Source of the DNA: Stentor coeruleus
Taxonomy: Eukaryota > Ciliophora > Heterotrichea > Heterotrichida > Stentoridae
Length of the DNA: 41,085 bases
Assembly: GCA_001970955.1 (NCBI GenBank)
Contig: MPUH01000663.1
Coordinates: forward strand, 1 to 41,085
Reading direction: 5' to 3'
The notes beneath the pieces are model-generated. The model was not told where the DNA came from and searched no databases. It saw only the letters and a program-made list of their open reading frames with translations. This document shows positions 29,491 through 38,355 of the stretch, piece after piece. Made by a program: the position numbers and the translations under genes. Position 1 is the stretch's first letter. Each line of letters opens with the position of its first letter.

Positions 29491-29778
29491 ATGCCAAGTA
29501 ATTTTATTCTAAAATATGATAGAATTTATATTAGCATTCTATTTAGTAACAGATCACAGCTCAACCTCATTTCCTTTCTGTTGACTCAATATAGTCTTAA
29601 AGCTCAAAATAAGATTAGCGAAACTTTGCCTTTACTAAAAATACCTCAGATTATCGAAAATCAAAACTTCATTCCAGTTTATAGTATTCCACCTTCTCTG
29701 CTATCATTTTACCAAATACTAGTCAAGTTTAATTATACAATTTTCGGTTTTCTGTTAAACCCGTTTAAGAATGAATAA
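29491..29778 (+). CDS. Possible small hydrophobic protein
   Basis: A 95-codon frame begins MPSNFILKYDRIYI. It contains balanced residues (PIIENQNFIPVYSIPPSLL) and a hydrophobic end (LVKFNYTIFGFLLNPF). Its GC content is visibly above the surrounding DNA, which favours a gene or a gene remnant over noise. No family is recognised. It lies between the decayed MYB copy and MYB3. Confidence 0.3.
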   Translation: MPSNFILKYDRIYISILFSNRSQLNLISFLLTQYSLKAQNKISETLPLLKIPQIIENQNFIPVYSIPPSLLSFYQILVKFNYTIFGFLLNPFKNE

Positions 29779-29846
29779 CTATTTTTGAAAATAAACTTTC
29801 TAAAATTATAATATAATATAATAAATAAAAATGTAACTGGTTTATC

Positions 29847-30014
29847 CTAAAGCTTCAGCTCATAGTCTAAAAGCTTTAGTTATGGGAAATTGTGCCTTGA
29901 GCCTTTCTATTCAAAACTCTGCCATAAGCTGAGTCTGTACTTTATTTTTTCTAAATATGAGAGGAAATTGCTTTTCCTAAAAAGATTTTTTTTAGTTCCC
30001 ATAACTTACTATGA
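29847..30014. repeat. Inverted-repeat element, possible structured RNA
   Basis: AGTTATGGGAA (29878-29888) preceded by TCATAGT (29860-29866) pairs with TTCCCATAACTTACTATGA (29996-30014), leaving an 11-nt bulge. A second hairpin, CTAAAGCTT (29847-29855) with AAGCTTTAG (29871-29879), would compete with it. A small AGGAAA/TTTCCT hairpin lies inside. GC content is higher than the surroundings. It could be an RNA gene, a remnant of a mobile element or chance. Confidence 0.35.
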
Positions 30015-30213
30015 CCTATGTTCTTAACTAACCTTCTCTCAGGTTATCTCAAATGCTGCCTTTACAAAGCAAAATAGTATCATAAAAGTATCATAGCTTT
30101 TGTGATTTTTGAATTTAACACTGCCCTTATATATTTTTTTTAAAATAACCCAAAAAAAGTTAAATTCGATTTTTATATTTGTATACTATTTTGCATTGTT
30201 ATTGGCTTGTCAT

Positions 30214-30225
30214 TTTAAAACCATT
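30214..30225 (+). promoter_or_regulatory. Shared MYB-gene promoter element, copy 3
   Basis: TTTAAAACCATT ends 57 bp before the MYB3 ATG. All three copies continue with T-rich sequence (TTTTC, GTTTT, TTCTT). Confidence 0.55.
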
Positions 30226-30282
30226 TTCTTCTATGTCGATATTAGAACTAAAGAAAAAAGCTATTTATTATTTAAATAATTA

Positions 30283-31005
30283 ATGGTCTTTGATAGAAGA
30301 AAGCCTAAGCTCTGGAAAGCTGAAGAAGATTTGCAGCTCCAAGAGCTTGTTGAACTACTTGGTGAGAAAAAATGGGTTCAGGTGGCAAAAGGACTAGAAG
30401 AGAATCTGCTTATAACCAGAACACCAAAACAATGTCGTGACAGGTGGGCCAACAGCTTAAACCAGGCAAATTCTAACCCGTTTAGTGACAAGGAGATTGA
30501 AATCATCCTTCAAGCTCAAGAAAAATTCGGTAACAAATGGTCCAAAATAGCAAAGCTTTTGCCAGGAAGATCAGAAAATCAAGTTAAAAATTTTATGCAT
30601 GCAACAATCCGTAGAAACATACGGAGGTTTAATAAAGGTAAATTAGAGACTGAAAAAATAAAATTCAGCTCTTTAGGTATATTAAAAAACCCTGAAATCC
30701 GAGAAATCCTAACAGCTAAAAAAGATGTAAAAAGGTCAGTTCTTATGCAAAAATTTTTGTCTGCTGAGGCTAAAGAAATTATCAAATCCACACATAACGC
30801 CGGGACACAATCTTCTGAATCTTTTTCAGAAACCTTAAAAAACACTTCACAAATAGACTTTTCTGGCTTTGAGGATTGGAACATTCAGGATTTCGAAGAC
30901 ATTACCACAAACTTACATTATCATGATGATTACATTACATACAATGAAAATAATGAAGATGACTTTGAATGCAAGCTTAGTTTTGAAGATTATCAAGCAT
31001 TCTAA
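30283..31005 (+). CDS. Two-repeat MYB DNA-binding protein (MYB3)
   Basis: This 240-residue protein is closest to MYB1. Repeat 1 has KLWKAEEDL, KKWVQVAKGL and CRDRWANSL. Repeat 2 has PFSDKEIEIIL and NKWSKIAKLLPGRSENQVKN, then FMHATIRRNIRRFNKGK. A conserved middle block, LKNPEIREILTAKKDVKRSV, is shared with both other copies and may be a further structural element. The C-terminal motif GFEDWNIQDFEDIT is intact and is followed by an acidic tail (NENNEDDFECK). The frame opens with the MVFDRRKPKLW start found in MYB2. ATG start, TAA stop, no intron. The protein is expected in the nucleus; targets are unknown. Confidence 0.92.
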   Translation: MVFDRRKPKLWKAEEDLQLQELVELLGEKKWVQVAKGLEENLLITRTPKQCRDRWANSLNQANSNPFSDKEIEIILQAQEKFGNKWSKIAKLLPGRSENQVKNFMHATIRRNIRRFNKGKLETEKIKFSSLGILKNPEIREILTAKKDVKRSVLMQKFLSAEAKEIIKSTHNAGTQSSESFSETLKNTSQIDFSGFEDWNIQDFEDITTNLHYHDDYITYNENNEDDFECKLSFEDYQAF

Positions 31006-31773
31006 GTCACAGAGATTCATAAAATTAAGTACAATAAGTATTTACATTATCAATTAATATGAATTTTTAATATATATTATTCAAAGCTAAGGCAATTTTA
31101 AAAACCTTTCAATAGAAAGAAAATTAACAAAATAAAGAAACCAGCCAGCTTACTTAGTTTTTAATATTGAATGAGACTTTAAGAAACTAAAAAAATATCT
31201 TAAGATATCAGGAAAAATTTTTTTTTAAGAATTTATACCTAATTTAGTGATTTATACATTTAAGAGTTTTAGCAAGTCGCTGATAGATTTCAAAAAATAT
31301 AGGCAAGGATATTAAGGATTAGCTATAATAGTAAATTAATTTGATTTTATTAGATATTTAAGGGATGATAATTATTTTTTAACTTCCTAGTGATGGATTT
31401 ACTATAGGCTGGCTGTAAATTAATTATTATTAGCCTTATTCTAAAATAGAATGATTTATTCAATCAATTATAAACAGAGATATTGAAAAAATCCGCATAT
31501 AATATTTTCCATTTATTAAGCATTAAAGTAGCAAAGTGAATTCTAAGTAATTAAACTCTAAAAAGCCCAGATATCTAATAACAAAACTATCTTAAATCTA
31601 AAAATTCATCATTGCCTAACTTAATCCTAGTAAATTGTTTTAGCTCCTATAATTATATAATAAAAGAATATTTTTAAAATATTTATGATAATTTCCTTTT
31701 TACAAAGCAATACTAATCAGAAATTAGTCATAAGTCTCTATACTTAACCAAATTAAATTCTTTAGTGATAAAT
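31006..31773. other. Intergenic region before ALG9
   Basis: AT-rich; no gene or clear repeat is seen. Confidence 0.4.
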
Positions 31774-33252
31774 ATGGTAGAAGTTCTACAGCTACTAGGT
31801 GCATGGTACCTTCCTGTACAAGACTGTGATGAAATATTTAATTATTGGGAGCCTTTGCACTATTTACAATATGGATCAGGGGCTAAAGTATGGGAATATA
31901 GTGAAGATAATGCTTTAAGATCATACTTGTTCCTGTTTATTCATTATTTTGTATCGATTCCCTTTATGTCTTTATCAAAAATACATGTTTTCAAATGTAC
32001 ACGTGTCGTCTTAGCATTATTCTCAATTTTATGCCAAAGAAAACTAATCAGAGTACTCAATTTACCTTATACGTATAGTTTGCTTTTTAGTATTTGCCCT
32101 GGAATCCTTCTTGCTGGACATTCATTTTTACCATCAACTTTTGCTATGAACTGTATTATTCTTGCTTATAGTTTTTTCTTAGACTTTTATAAAGGTAAAG
32201 GCAAAAGGTTTCTTTTTTATGCACTTTTAGCATGCTCATCGGCTATGGTTATAGGGTGGCCTTTTGTTGCTGTACTTCTTGGAGTATTTGTATTACCTTA
32301 CTTGTATAAATTTCCAAGCTTTCTCAAAACCCTTCACCTCTACACCTTTGGTATTCTAGCTTTAGCTGCAACTATAATCCCATCCTATTTAGTAGATTCA
32401 AAATACTACGGAAGGCCAGTTTTATCAGTACTAAATGTATTTCTCTACAACACAAGTTTAGGCAAAAATCTAGTAGGGTCATCTTTGTTATTTGGAGTTG
32501 AGCCTTGGCACATGTATTTCAAAAATTTATTTTTAAACTTCAACTTTGTAATCAATAATTAGCTCTTTGTCCTTTTTCTCTTATTCCCTATAGTTCTTAC
32601 ATACTATTATCTGACTAACAAATACTTGAAAAATTTCAGATTTTGGCTTGCTTTTAGTTTGGCTAATTTTGCATGGTTTGCTTTAATGACTTCCCAGCCA
32701 CACAAAGAAGAAAGGTTTATGTACGTGATTTACCCAGGGATTATTTTACTTGGAGGATTTGTCTTAAGTATTATGGGGAATAAAACAAGAATAGTAATTT
32801 TAATTGCTATAAGCCTAGTATCAGCATCAAGGATTTTACAAATACAAATTGGGTATTCTGGCCCTATGACAGTCTGGGAAGGTTTATCAGCAAAAGTTTG
32901 TATTGGAGGTGAATGGTATACTTATGCATCAAATTACTATACAACTGGTGAACTTTTTTACTACTCAGATGGCTTTAAAGGGTTACTACCAGGAAAATTC
33001 GGTGAGAATTTTATTATGAATAACCAAAACAGAGAAGAAACAGATAGGTATATTCCTTTAGATATGTGTGAATATGTTGTTGCTTTAAATACAACTGAGA
33101 AACCATTAAAAAATGAACTGAAAATGTGGAAAATTGAAAAATCAGCGCTTTATTTAGACCCATCTACTAGACAACCCTTTAGAAGTTTCTATTTACCTTT
33201 TGGGAAAAATGTATATGGAACTTACTTATTACTAAAAAACCCTAAGCTTTAA
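31774..33252 (+). CDS. ALG9: ALG9-like alpha-1,2-mannosyltransferase, one 15-nt intron
   Basis: This GT22-family ER enzyme adds alpha-1,2-mannose to the lipid-linked N-glycan precursor, using dolichol-phosphate mannose in the lumen. Exons 31774-32547 and 32563-33252 give 487 residues. The first-loop signature VQDCDEIFNYWEPLHYL starts at 15, followed by WEYS and LRSY. Several membrane helices follow, then GVEPWHMYFKNLFLNFNF and the family motif QPHKEERF. The PHKEERF and EPWH context fits ALG9 better than ALG12 or PIG-B. The start is the ATG at 31774; the frame is open upstream only through GTG. Only 16 residues precede DCDE, so the usual first membrane helix is short or missing, and an unseen upstream exon is possible. 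Confidence 0.9.
32548..32562 (+). other. 15-nt spliceosomal intron in ALG9
   Basis: GTAATCAATAATTAG lies between codons (phase 0) after FLNFNF, and the frame continues LFVLFLLFP. If retained, its last three bases give an in-frame TAG. Confidence 0.95.
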
Positions 33253-33942
33253 ATCATTTTATAGTATTTTTTGTTTGTTTATAGAATTTTGGGGGATTTG
33301 GAGTAGAAAAATAACTTTCTTTAGATAGTTTTTTTATTCAGTTTATTAATTATCATATGTTTGGAAATAAGGACAAATGATAATAGGATTTATGATTGTA
33401 TGGGCATGTGCTGGCTGATTAAAGACCCAAATTAGAGCATTAGGAAAATCTAGTTGCTTTGGCATTTAAGTGTGTTGATCAATTTATCTATGAACTTATG
33501 CTCATTAATAAGCACTTTTTATGAACTAAGTTACTCCCAATTTTTTTGAATGCTAATTGGTCGAGATTGAATTGTAGGATGTGATTATTCAAATTTAAGA
33601 AACTAACTCTTCTACCTCTCAAGACTCTCTAGATTCCATTATTCACTTGAAAAGAGTAAATTTGTATATTATTACTCAAATAATTAATCACAATTTCTTC
33701 TCACATTTGATTACAAAGTTGCAAATTCAAGTATCAGTAAACTACAAGTTCAGCTTATAACAACTTCATAAAAGGTTCAATAAAATATCCATACCCAATA
33801 AAAGTAGCTCAAGTAAAATAATCTTAATTCTTTTATAAAAATATGTGTTCTAAAAAACTCACACATCCTAAAATATACACATTCCCTAAATAATCCCTAA
33901 AATAAATCATCAACTCAAAAACTAAAATACTAAACTCCTACA
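33253..33942. other. Convergent intergenic region
   Basis: The left part is G-rich and the right part (from about 33,600) C-rich on the plus strand, matching the 3' flanks of ALG9 and of the minus-strand triphosphatase gene. No gene is seen. Confidence 0.4.
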
Positions 33943-34806
33943 TTATGGTTCTAAATTATCAAACTCCCCAGCAAGACAATACAAATAATCTCCTATAATT
34001 GGTGTCACAGACCCAATATGCTTAATATAATCCTCAGTTCTTTTCCCAATAAACTCTGTCTTTTCACTAACCCTAGCAACAACCGCTCTAGGTTTATGAA
34101 AACTAAGCGATAATGCATTCTGCCATATTTTTCTCGCTATAGCAATTAAACCTCCTTTATCAGTCCCACTTATATAATTATCAACATGGGTCTTAACAAA
34201 ACTAAAATCAGCAATTTCTATTTCCAGCTCATAAGATGGTTTATTATTCATAATAACTTCAGTCATATCGATTTCTAAATACTGATACCTAAAAGCATGT
34301 CTTTTTTTTTGTCTCAAAACTGAGAACTTAGACCCATCTGGGATTTTATCAAGATTTTCTTCACAATTAGCTGAGATTCTTATACCAAGACCAGATGTGT
34401 TTAATAAAAAATTCTTATCAGCAATTTTTGATTTTTTGATTGTCGCAATGATTTCATTATTAACTCCGACTGTTTGGCGAATTTTGTTATCGCGCAAAGA
34501 ACATGTATAAAGAGAATCTTCGGTTTCTACGTATTTAAAATCTCTGCAGACGGTTTTTAGTCGATCAAGAAGAGAAAAAAACATCAGAGGTTGTAAAGAT
34601 GACTCAAAATGTCCTTCTAACCTACGCATATCTATTTCGCTTATATGAGGTATAAACATATTACCATTAGAAAATTCAAATATCCCGATTTTAGCTTCGA
34701 TTTCTATACCTGGGTTTGTAAAATGCTCAGATATAAACTGGGCTATAAGAATCACTCGGTCATCTTCACGATATGGGGTTCCTAAAACAGTCCGACTTGA
34801 TTCCAT
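33943..34806 (-). CDS. mRNA 5'-triphosphatase, Cet1-like tunnel (TTM) family
   Basis: This enzyme removes the gamma-phosphate from nascent mRNA 5' ends, the first step of capping, and uses a metal-dependent tunnel fold. It has 287 residues. The first beta strand carries the metal-binding glutamates in EIEAKIG (E35, E37). The middle has LRDNKIRQTV and TIKKSK strands, then the basic RQKKRHAF segment (165-172). The closing strand YELEIEI (192-198) has E193, E195 and E197. This order matches the fungal/protist Cet1 class, unlike the cysteine phosphatase type of animals. No guanylyltransferase is fused. Its start is 34 bp after the stop of the next minus-strand gene. ATG start, TAA stop. Confidence 0.85.
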   Translation of the reverse strand: MESSRTVLGTPYREDDRVILIAQFISEHFTNPGIEIEAKIGIFEFSNGNMFIPHISEIDMRRLEGHFESSLQPLMFFSLLDRLKTVCRDFKYVETEDSLYTCSLRDNKIRQTVGVNNEIIATIKKSKIADKNFLLNTSGLGIRISANCEENLDKIPDGSKFSVLRQKKRHAFRYQYLEIDMTEVIMNNKPSYELEIEIADFSFVKTHVDNYISGTDKGGLIAIARKIWQNALSLSFHKPRAVVARVSEKTEFIGKRTEDYIKHIGSVTPIIGDYLYCLAGEFDNLEP

Positions 34807-34840
34807 TATATTTTATATATAAAATTATCTTTAGTTATAC

Positions 34841-35296
34841 TTAATATTTTAGGTTATGGACTATGTCATAGTATTTTATACGTTTTTTAAATGTAAAAAG
34901 CTCTTTAAGTTTGCAGTTAGCTTGATAATTTGTTAGAACCAAAGGTGAAAGATTGTGGGAATTTTTTGGGGATTTCGCGAATTTAGTTTCGCTTGATGGT
35001 CGGATTCTATCAGCTGAAAACCTTTGGATGAATGTGTTTACGTCATCACGGTTAGAAAGTCTTGAAAAACTGTGAAGCTCTGAGAGTAAATCAGTTTTTT
35101 TTACAACGTGAGGGACTATAGATACTATTGATATTGGTCTTGATTGAGGAAAAGGTTCGCATTGGATACTTTTTTCTAGATAAGTCTTTTGAGGCTCGCG
35201 AGTATTTTCTTTGTTGAAAATTGGAACTTTTGATGAGGTTCTTGAACTTTCTGGCCTTACTCCAGGCAATTTTACGATTAGTTTTGAACGTTCCAT
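34841..35296 (-). CDS. Unknown protein with disordered N-terminus
   Basis: This 151-residue protein has no recognised domain. The first 60 residues are Ser/Thr/Pro/Arg rich (RPESSRTSSKVPIFNKEN), with FPQSRPISIVSIVPH next. A short helical segment (LLSELHSFSRLSNRDDVNTF) and a basic, tyrosine-bearing end (FKKRIKYYDIVHNLKY) follow. It lies only 34 bp upstream of the triphosphatase gene in the same direction, so it must hold or overlap that gene's promoter. ATG start, TAA stop. A scaffold or regulatory protein is possible, but there is no direct evidence. Confidence 0.6.
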   Translation of the reverse strand: MERSKLIVKLPGVRPESSRTSSKVPIFNKENTREPQKTYLEKSIQCEPFPQSRPISIVSIVPHVVKKTDLLSELHSFSRLSNRDDVNTFIQRFSADRIRPSSETKFAKSPKNSHNLSPLVLTNYQANCKLKELFTFKKRIKYYDIVHNLKY

Positions 35297-35471
35297 GATT
35301 TATTGACACTTAAATTCCTAACAGTAATTTTTGTGAAGAAAAAAGGAGTTTTTTTAGGATGATTAATAGGCATAGAGGTAGTAAAATTATAAAGAAGCTT
35401 AAAATGAGTATATTGATTTTTATTCAATTTTTGTATTCTAACTAAAGCTTATTTAAATTTATCTTCTAGTA

Positions 35472-35927
35472 TTAAAATTTGAAAGCATAAATATATGTAG
35501 TTTCTCTAGCTAATCTTATAGCAGACTCCCTAGAATACTTACAAAAATCATCCCAATCTGGATTAATACAATTGTCGAAATCTGGATTTTTAAGCATATC
35601 AATGACTTTTAATATGACCATATGAATACTTTTTGAAGGGGTCCAAATTTGATTCAAATCTTTACAAATGGCTTTTCCATCTAAATCAACATTTGGGTGA
35701 AATAAAGGTGTAAGGAATTTTATGGTAGGAGGGCAGATTGGGTAGTATTCAGGTATTGTGATTTCTAGATCAAAACACCCATTTTCATAATAACTTTCTT
35801 CAGGACCTAAAATCTTTACTAATAATCGCCTATTGTTAATATTATCAACTTCTAGTGTAAATCCTGGATGGGATAGAGCCAATAGTTCATCTGTTTCAAA
35901 TTTAATTCGCTTGGTTACTTTAAGCAT
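35472..35927 (-). CDS. E2 ubiquitin-conjugating enzyme-like protein
   Basis: This 151-residue protein is a single UBC domain that accepts ubiquitin or a ubiquitin-like protein from E1. An N-terminal helix (TKRIKFETDELLAL) and the sheet with YPICPPTIKFLT are followed by the HPN motif (77-79, FHPNVDLDGKAIC). The catalytic cysteine is C88. IWTPSKSIHMVILKVIDML and a C-terminal helix complete the fold. Cys88 is followed by KDLNQIW, so the usual Cys-to-Trp segment is slightly short. The class is unclear: it resembles general E2s, and neither a UBE2M-type extension nor a UEV change is seen. ATG start, TAA stop. Confidence 0.88.
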   Translation of the reverse strand: MLKVTKRIKFETDELLALSHPGFTLEVDNINNRRLLVKILGPEESYYENGCFDLEITIPEYYPICPPTIKFLTPLFHPNVDLDGKAICKDLNQIWTPSKSIHMVILKVIDMLKNPDFDNCINPDWDDFCKYSRESAIRLARETTYIYAFKF

Positions 35928-36147
35928 TTATATGCTGAAGAAGATTCTAAATAATATAACAAAAAATGCTAACCCTAAACTCCCAATTCTCATCTATCTT
36001 ATCATACCACAATAATATCACAAAATCCTGATCATAAAACATCCTTTTAGACTACATAATTTCTCAAATTACCTTAATCTAAATATCCATTATCCCAATT
36101 TTTCACTTCTCTAATTCTCCAAAATATAAATTTATAACAATAATCAT

Positions 36148-36639
36148 ATGCAAGTCCGTAATTCATCTATTGGAAAACTTGTTGTAGGTTCAGATCGTTC
36201 TGAAGGTTTACCAAATCTTAATCAACTTAGTTACCATGGCCAAAACTATACAGCAGCAAAAGGAGGTGTAGGTCAACATGAAATTCCTGAACTGATCATT
36301 GATAAAAAAATCATTATTAATCCTCCTCAGACAGATTTTAAAGTTCAAGACTATCCTCTTAAACGTATAAGACAAGGAAGATCTGGTTGGGATTGGCAAA
36401 CTGAAGTTAGTGAAGAATATGATCTTGCAGACAATGTTACTAACTGCAAACCTAAATATAATACATTTTCTAAACTCTTCCCAAGTAGAAACTTTGGAAT
36501 GTACCCTGTGACTAAACCACAAAGGCAAGGTATGGAAACATCACCAGTTCCAGATAAAGAATTCAATATACGCCATGATAGGATTTCAGAATATAGAGAA
36601 GCAATGCTTAAAGCTCAACAGTTGTTTAAGATTAATTAA
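36148..36639 (+). CDS. Small unknown protein, possibly cytoskeletal
   Basis: This 163-residue protein has many Gly, Pro, Tyr and Asn residues and few hydrophobic runs. A central segment (RIRQGRSGWDWQTEVSEEYD) has two tryptophans and looks ordered. It is followed by SKLFPSRNFGMYPVTKPQRQ and a final helix (HDRISEYREAMLKAQQLF). Short proteins of this texture are common among ciliary microtubule-associated proteins, but that is only an impression. It is divergent from the E2 gene across 220 bp of C-rich, G-poor DNA. ATG start, TAA stop. No family is recognised. Confidence 0.65.
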   Translation: MQVRNSSIGKLVVGSDRSEGLPNLNQLSYHGQNYTAAKGGVGQHEIPELIIDKKIIINPPQTDFKVQDYPLKRIRQGRSGWDWQTEVSEEYDLADNVTNCKPKYNTFSKLFPSRNFGMYPVTKPQRQGMETSPVPDKEFNIRHDRISEYREAMLKAQQLFKIN

Positions 36640-36813
36640 TAGTCTTAAAAGATTGAAATATGATAGAGTTTTTTTTTATAGGTTATAATCAGTTGGATTA
36701 TGCGTTGAAAAAGGAGATTTTATTTATATTTTCTTATGATTTTAGTTTAATATAGCTAAATATTAGATATAAGCAATAAAAATCATAACATAAGTATTAA
36801 AGATTGATTAGGC

Positions 36814-38355
36814 TTATTTCCTATGAGTTACTACTTCTTTATAGTCCTCTGGTTTAATAGGTTCAAACCAGTATTTCAACCTATTTGGCTTACGGATTAT
36901 AGATAAGCCCATATCTTTTAGAAGCTGATCTATTGTTGGATAAGGAAACCAACTAAAACTTATAGTGCTTTCTCCGCTTAATATTGTCCTTGTATAAGCT
37001 TTACGTTCATTAACATCTTCATGCATTTTTTTTTCATTTGGTAAACATACTTGACCTCTTAAAACTTCAGCTAACCAAACAGCTTGCATATTTGTGTAAA
37101 GAGGATTACAGTATGTATTGACTATACCAATAACTGCTAAATTCTTTTTCCCTGGGACTAAAACATTCCTATATAGCCAAAGACCATCTTCTTCAGCTGG
37201 AAGACCAAAAAATTCTCTGTCAAAACCAGTAGCAAAAACTATAAGATCTGCTGGGATATCTTTTCCATTAATTCTTATGCCTGTTGAGTTTATTTCTTCT
37301 ATATTTCCTCTATGTAGTGGGATTTTACCATTACCTATATCTTTATAAATTGTCTTATCTCTTGCACCTCCTCTAAAATGCTTTTCTTTCTTATAAGACT
37401 CTTCTGACATAAGCTCATTAGGAACACCTTTCTTAATAAACCACATAATCATATACCAATAAACTGGGGAAAAAAAACCTGTAATACTATCAACCCAAGA
37501 CCTCTCTGAATAATAAGGATCCAGAAACAGTCCTCCAAGCCTTGATGAGTTAAAATGTCCTAAAGGATACCCAAAAACTTTTAAATCTACAGGTACAAGC
37601 CAATGTGTTTTTCTCATAACCACAGCAACATCAGCTCCATAATTTCTAGCTTGGCCTAATATATCAAAAGCACTTTTCCCACTTCCAACCACTAAAACTT
37701 TTTTGCCTTTGCATTCATTTTCTGCATTAATAAACTCAGAACTGTGGATGATTTTCCCTTTAAACCTATCAAAACCTTTTATTTTGGGTATATATGGCTT
37801 ATTGTAGGGTCCAGTACAAAGGACCAAAAAGTCATAGTTTTTATCCCCCTTATCAGTTTTTACAGTCCAAGTATCGTTTTTTTCTTGTTCAATGCTATTA
37901 ACTGAAGTTTTAAATTGAAAATAAGGCTTAATAGAATATTTTTCTGCATAAGATTCGATGTATTTTGCAACTTCAGGACTACGAGGGAAATCTTCTTTTG
38001 ATACAAAAGGGAAATCTGGAAGATTATAATGATCTCGATGAAATTGTAGACCTGAACCATCATAGTTTTTGTACCAAAGCCCACCAAAGGATGGATTTTT
38101 TTCTATGACTTCTACTTGATAACCCTGTTGAGTTAAAGTCTTTGCCATAACACAGCCAGCAATACCCCCACCAATAATGCCTACAGTTTTGATTGGAAGC
38201 CTTGTTAAGAAATGCTTGTTGGGATGATCTGATTCTGATACTTTTGGTAAAATTTGGTAAGGCTCACCATTTGCTTCAACTCTTGGCAAAGGATTTGATA
38301 GAATGTAATAAGTTCCACCGCTTAAGCACCCGAGAATAACTAGAGTCCTTTTCAT
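36814..38355 (-). CDS. Flavin-containing monooxygenase-like protein
   Basis: This 513-residue FAD/NADPH monooxygenase probably oxygenates soft nucleophiles (N or S) or acts as a Baeyer-Villiger type. A hydrophobic N-terminal segment (4-20) could anchor it to a membrane. The FAD motif GIIGGGIAG is at 59-67. The FMO signature FKGKIIHSSEF is at 198-208 and the NADPH motif VVGSGKSA at 222-229. FATGFD follows near residue 375. Length is typical (about 500-530). Substrate cannot be read from sequence. ATG start, TAA stop; no intron seen. It is transcribed in the same direction as the DnaJ gene, with 949 bp between them. Confidence 0.9.
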   Translation of the reverse strand: MKRTLVILGCLSGGTYYILSNPLPRVEANGEPYQILPKVSESDHPNKHFLTRLPIKTVGIIGGGIAGCVMAKTLTQQGYQVEVIEKNPSFGGLWYKNYDGSGLQFHRDHYNLPDFPFVSKEDFPRSPEVAKYIESYAEKYSIKPYFQFKTSVNSIEQEKNDTWTVKTDKGDKNYDFLVLCTGPYNKPYIPKIKGFDRFKGKIIHSSEFINAENECKGKKVLVVGSGKSAFDILGQARNYGADVAVVMRKTHWLVPVDLKVFGYPLGHFNSSRLGGLFLDPYYSERSWVDSITGFFSPVYWYMIMWFIKKGVPNELMSEESYKKEKHFRGGARDKTIYKDIGNGKIPLHRGNIEEINSTGIRINGKDIPADLIVFATGFDREFFGLPAEEDGLWLYRNVLVPGKKNLAVIGIVNTYCNPLYTNMQAVWLAEVLRGQVCLPNEKKMHEDVNERKAYTRTILSGESTISFSWFPYPTIDQLLKDMGLSIIRKPNRLKYWFEPIKPEDYKEVVTHRK

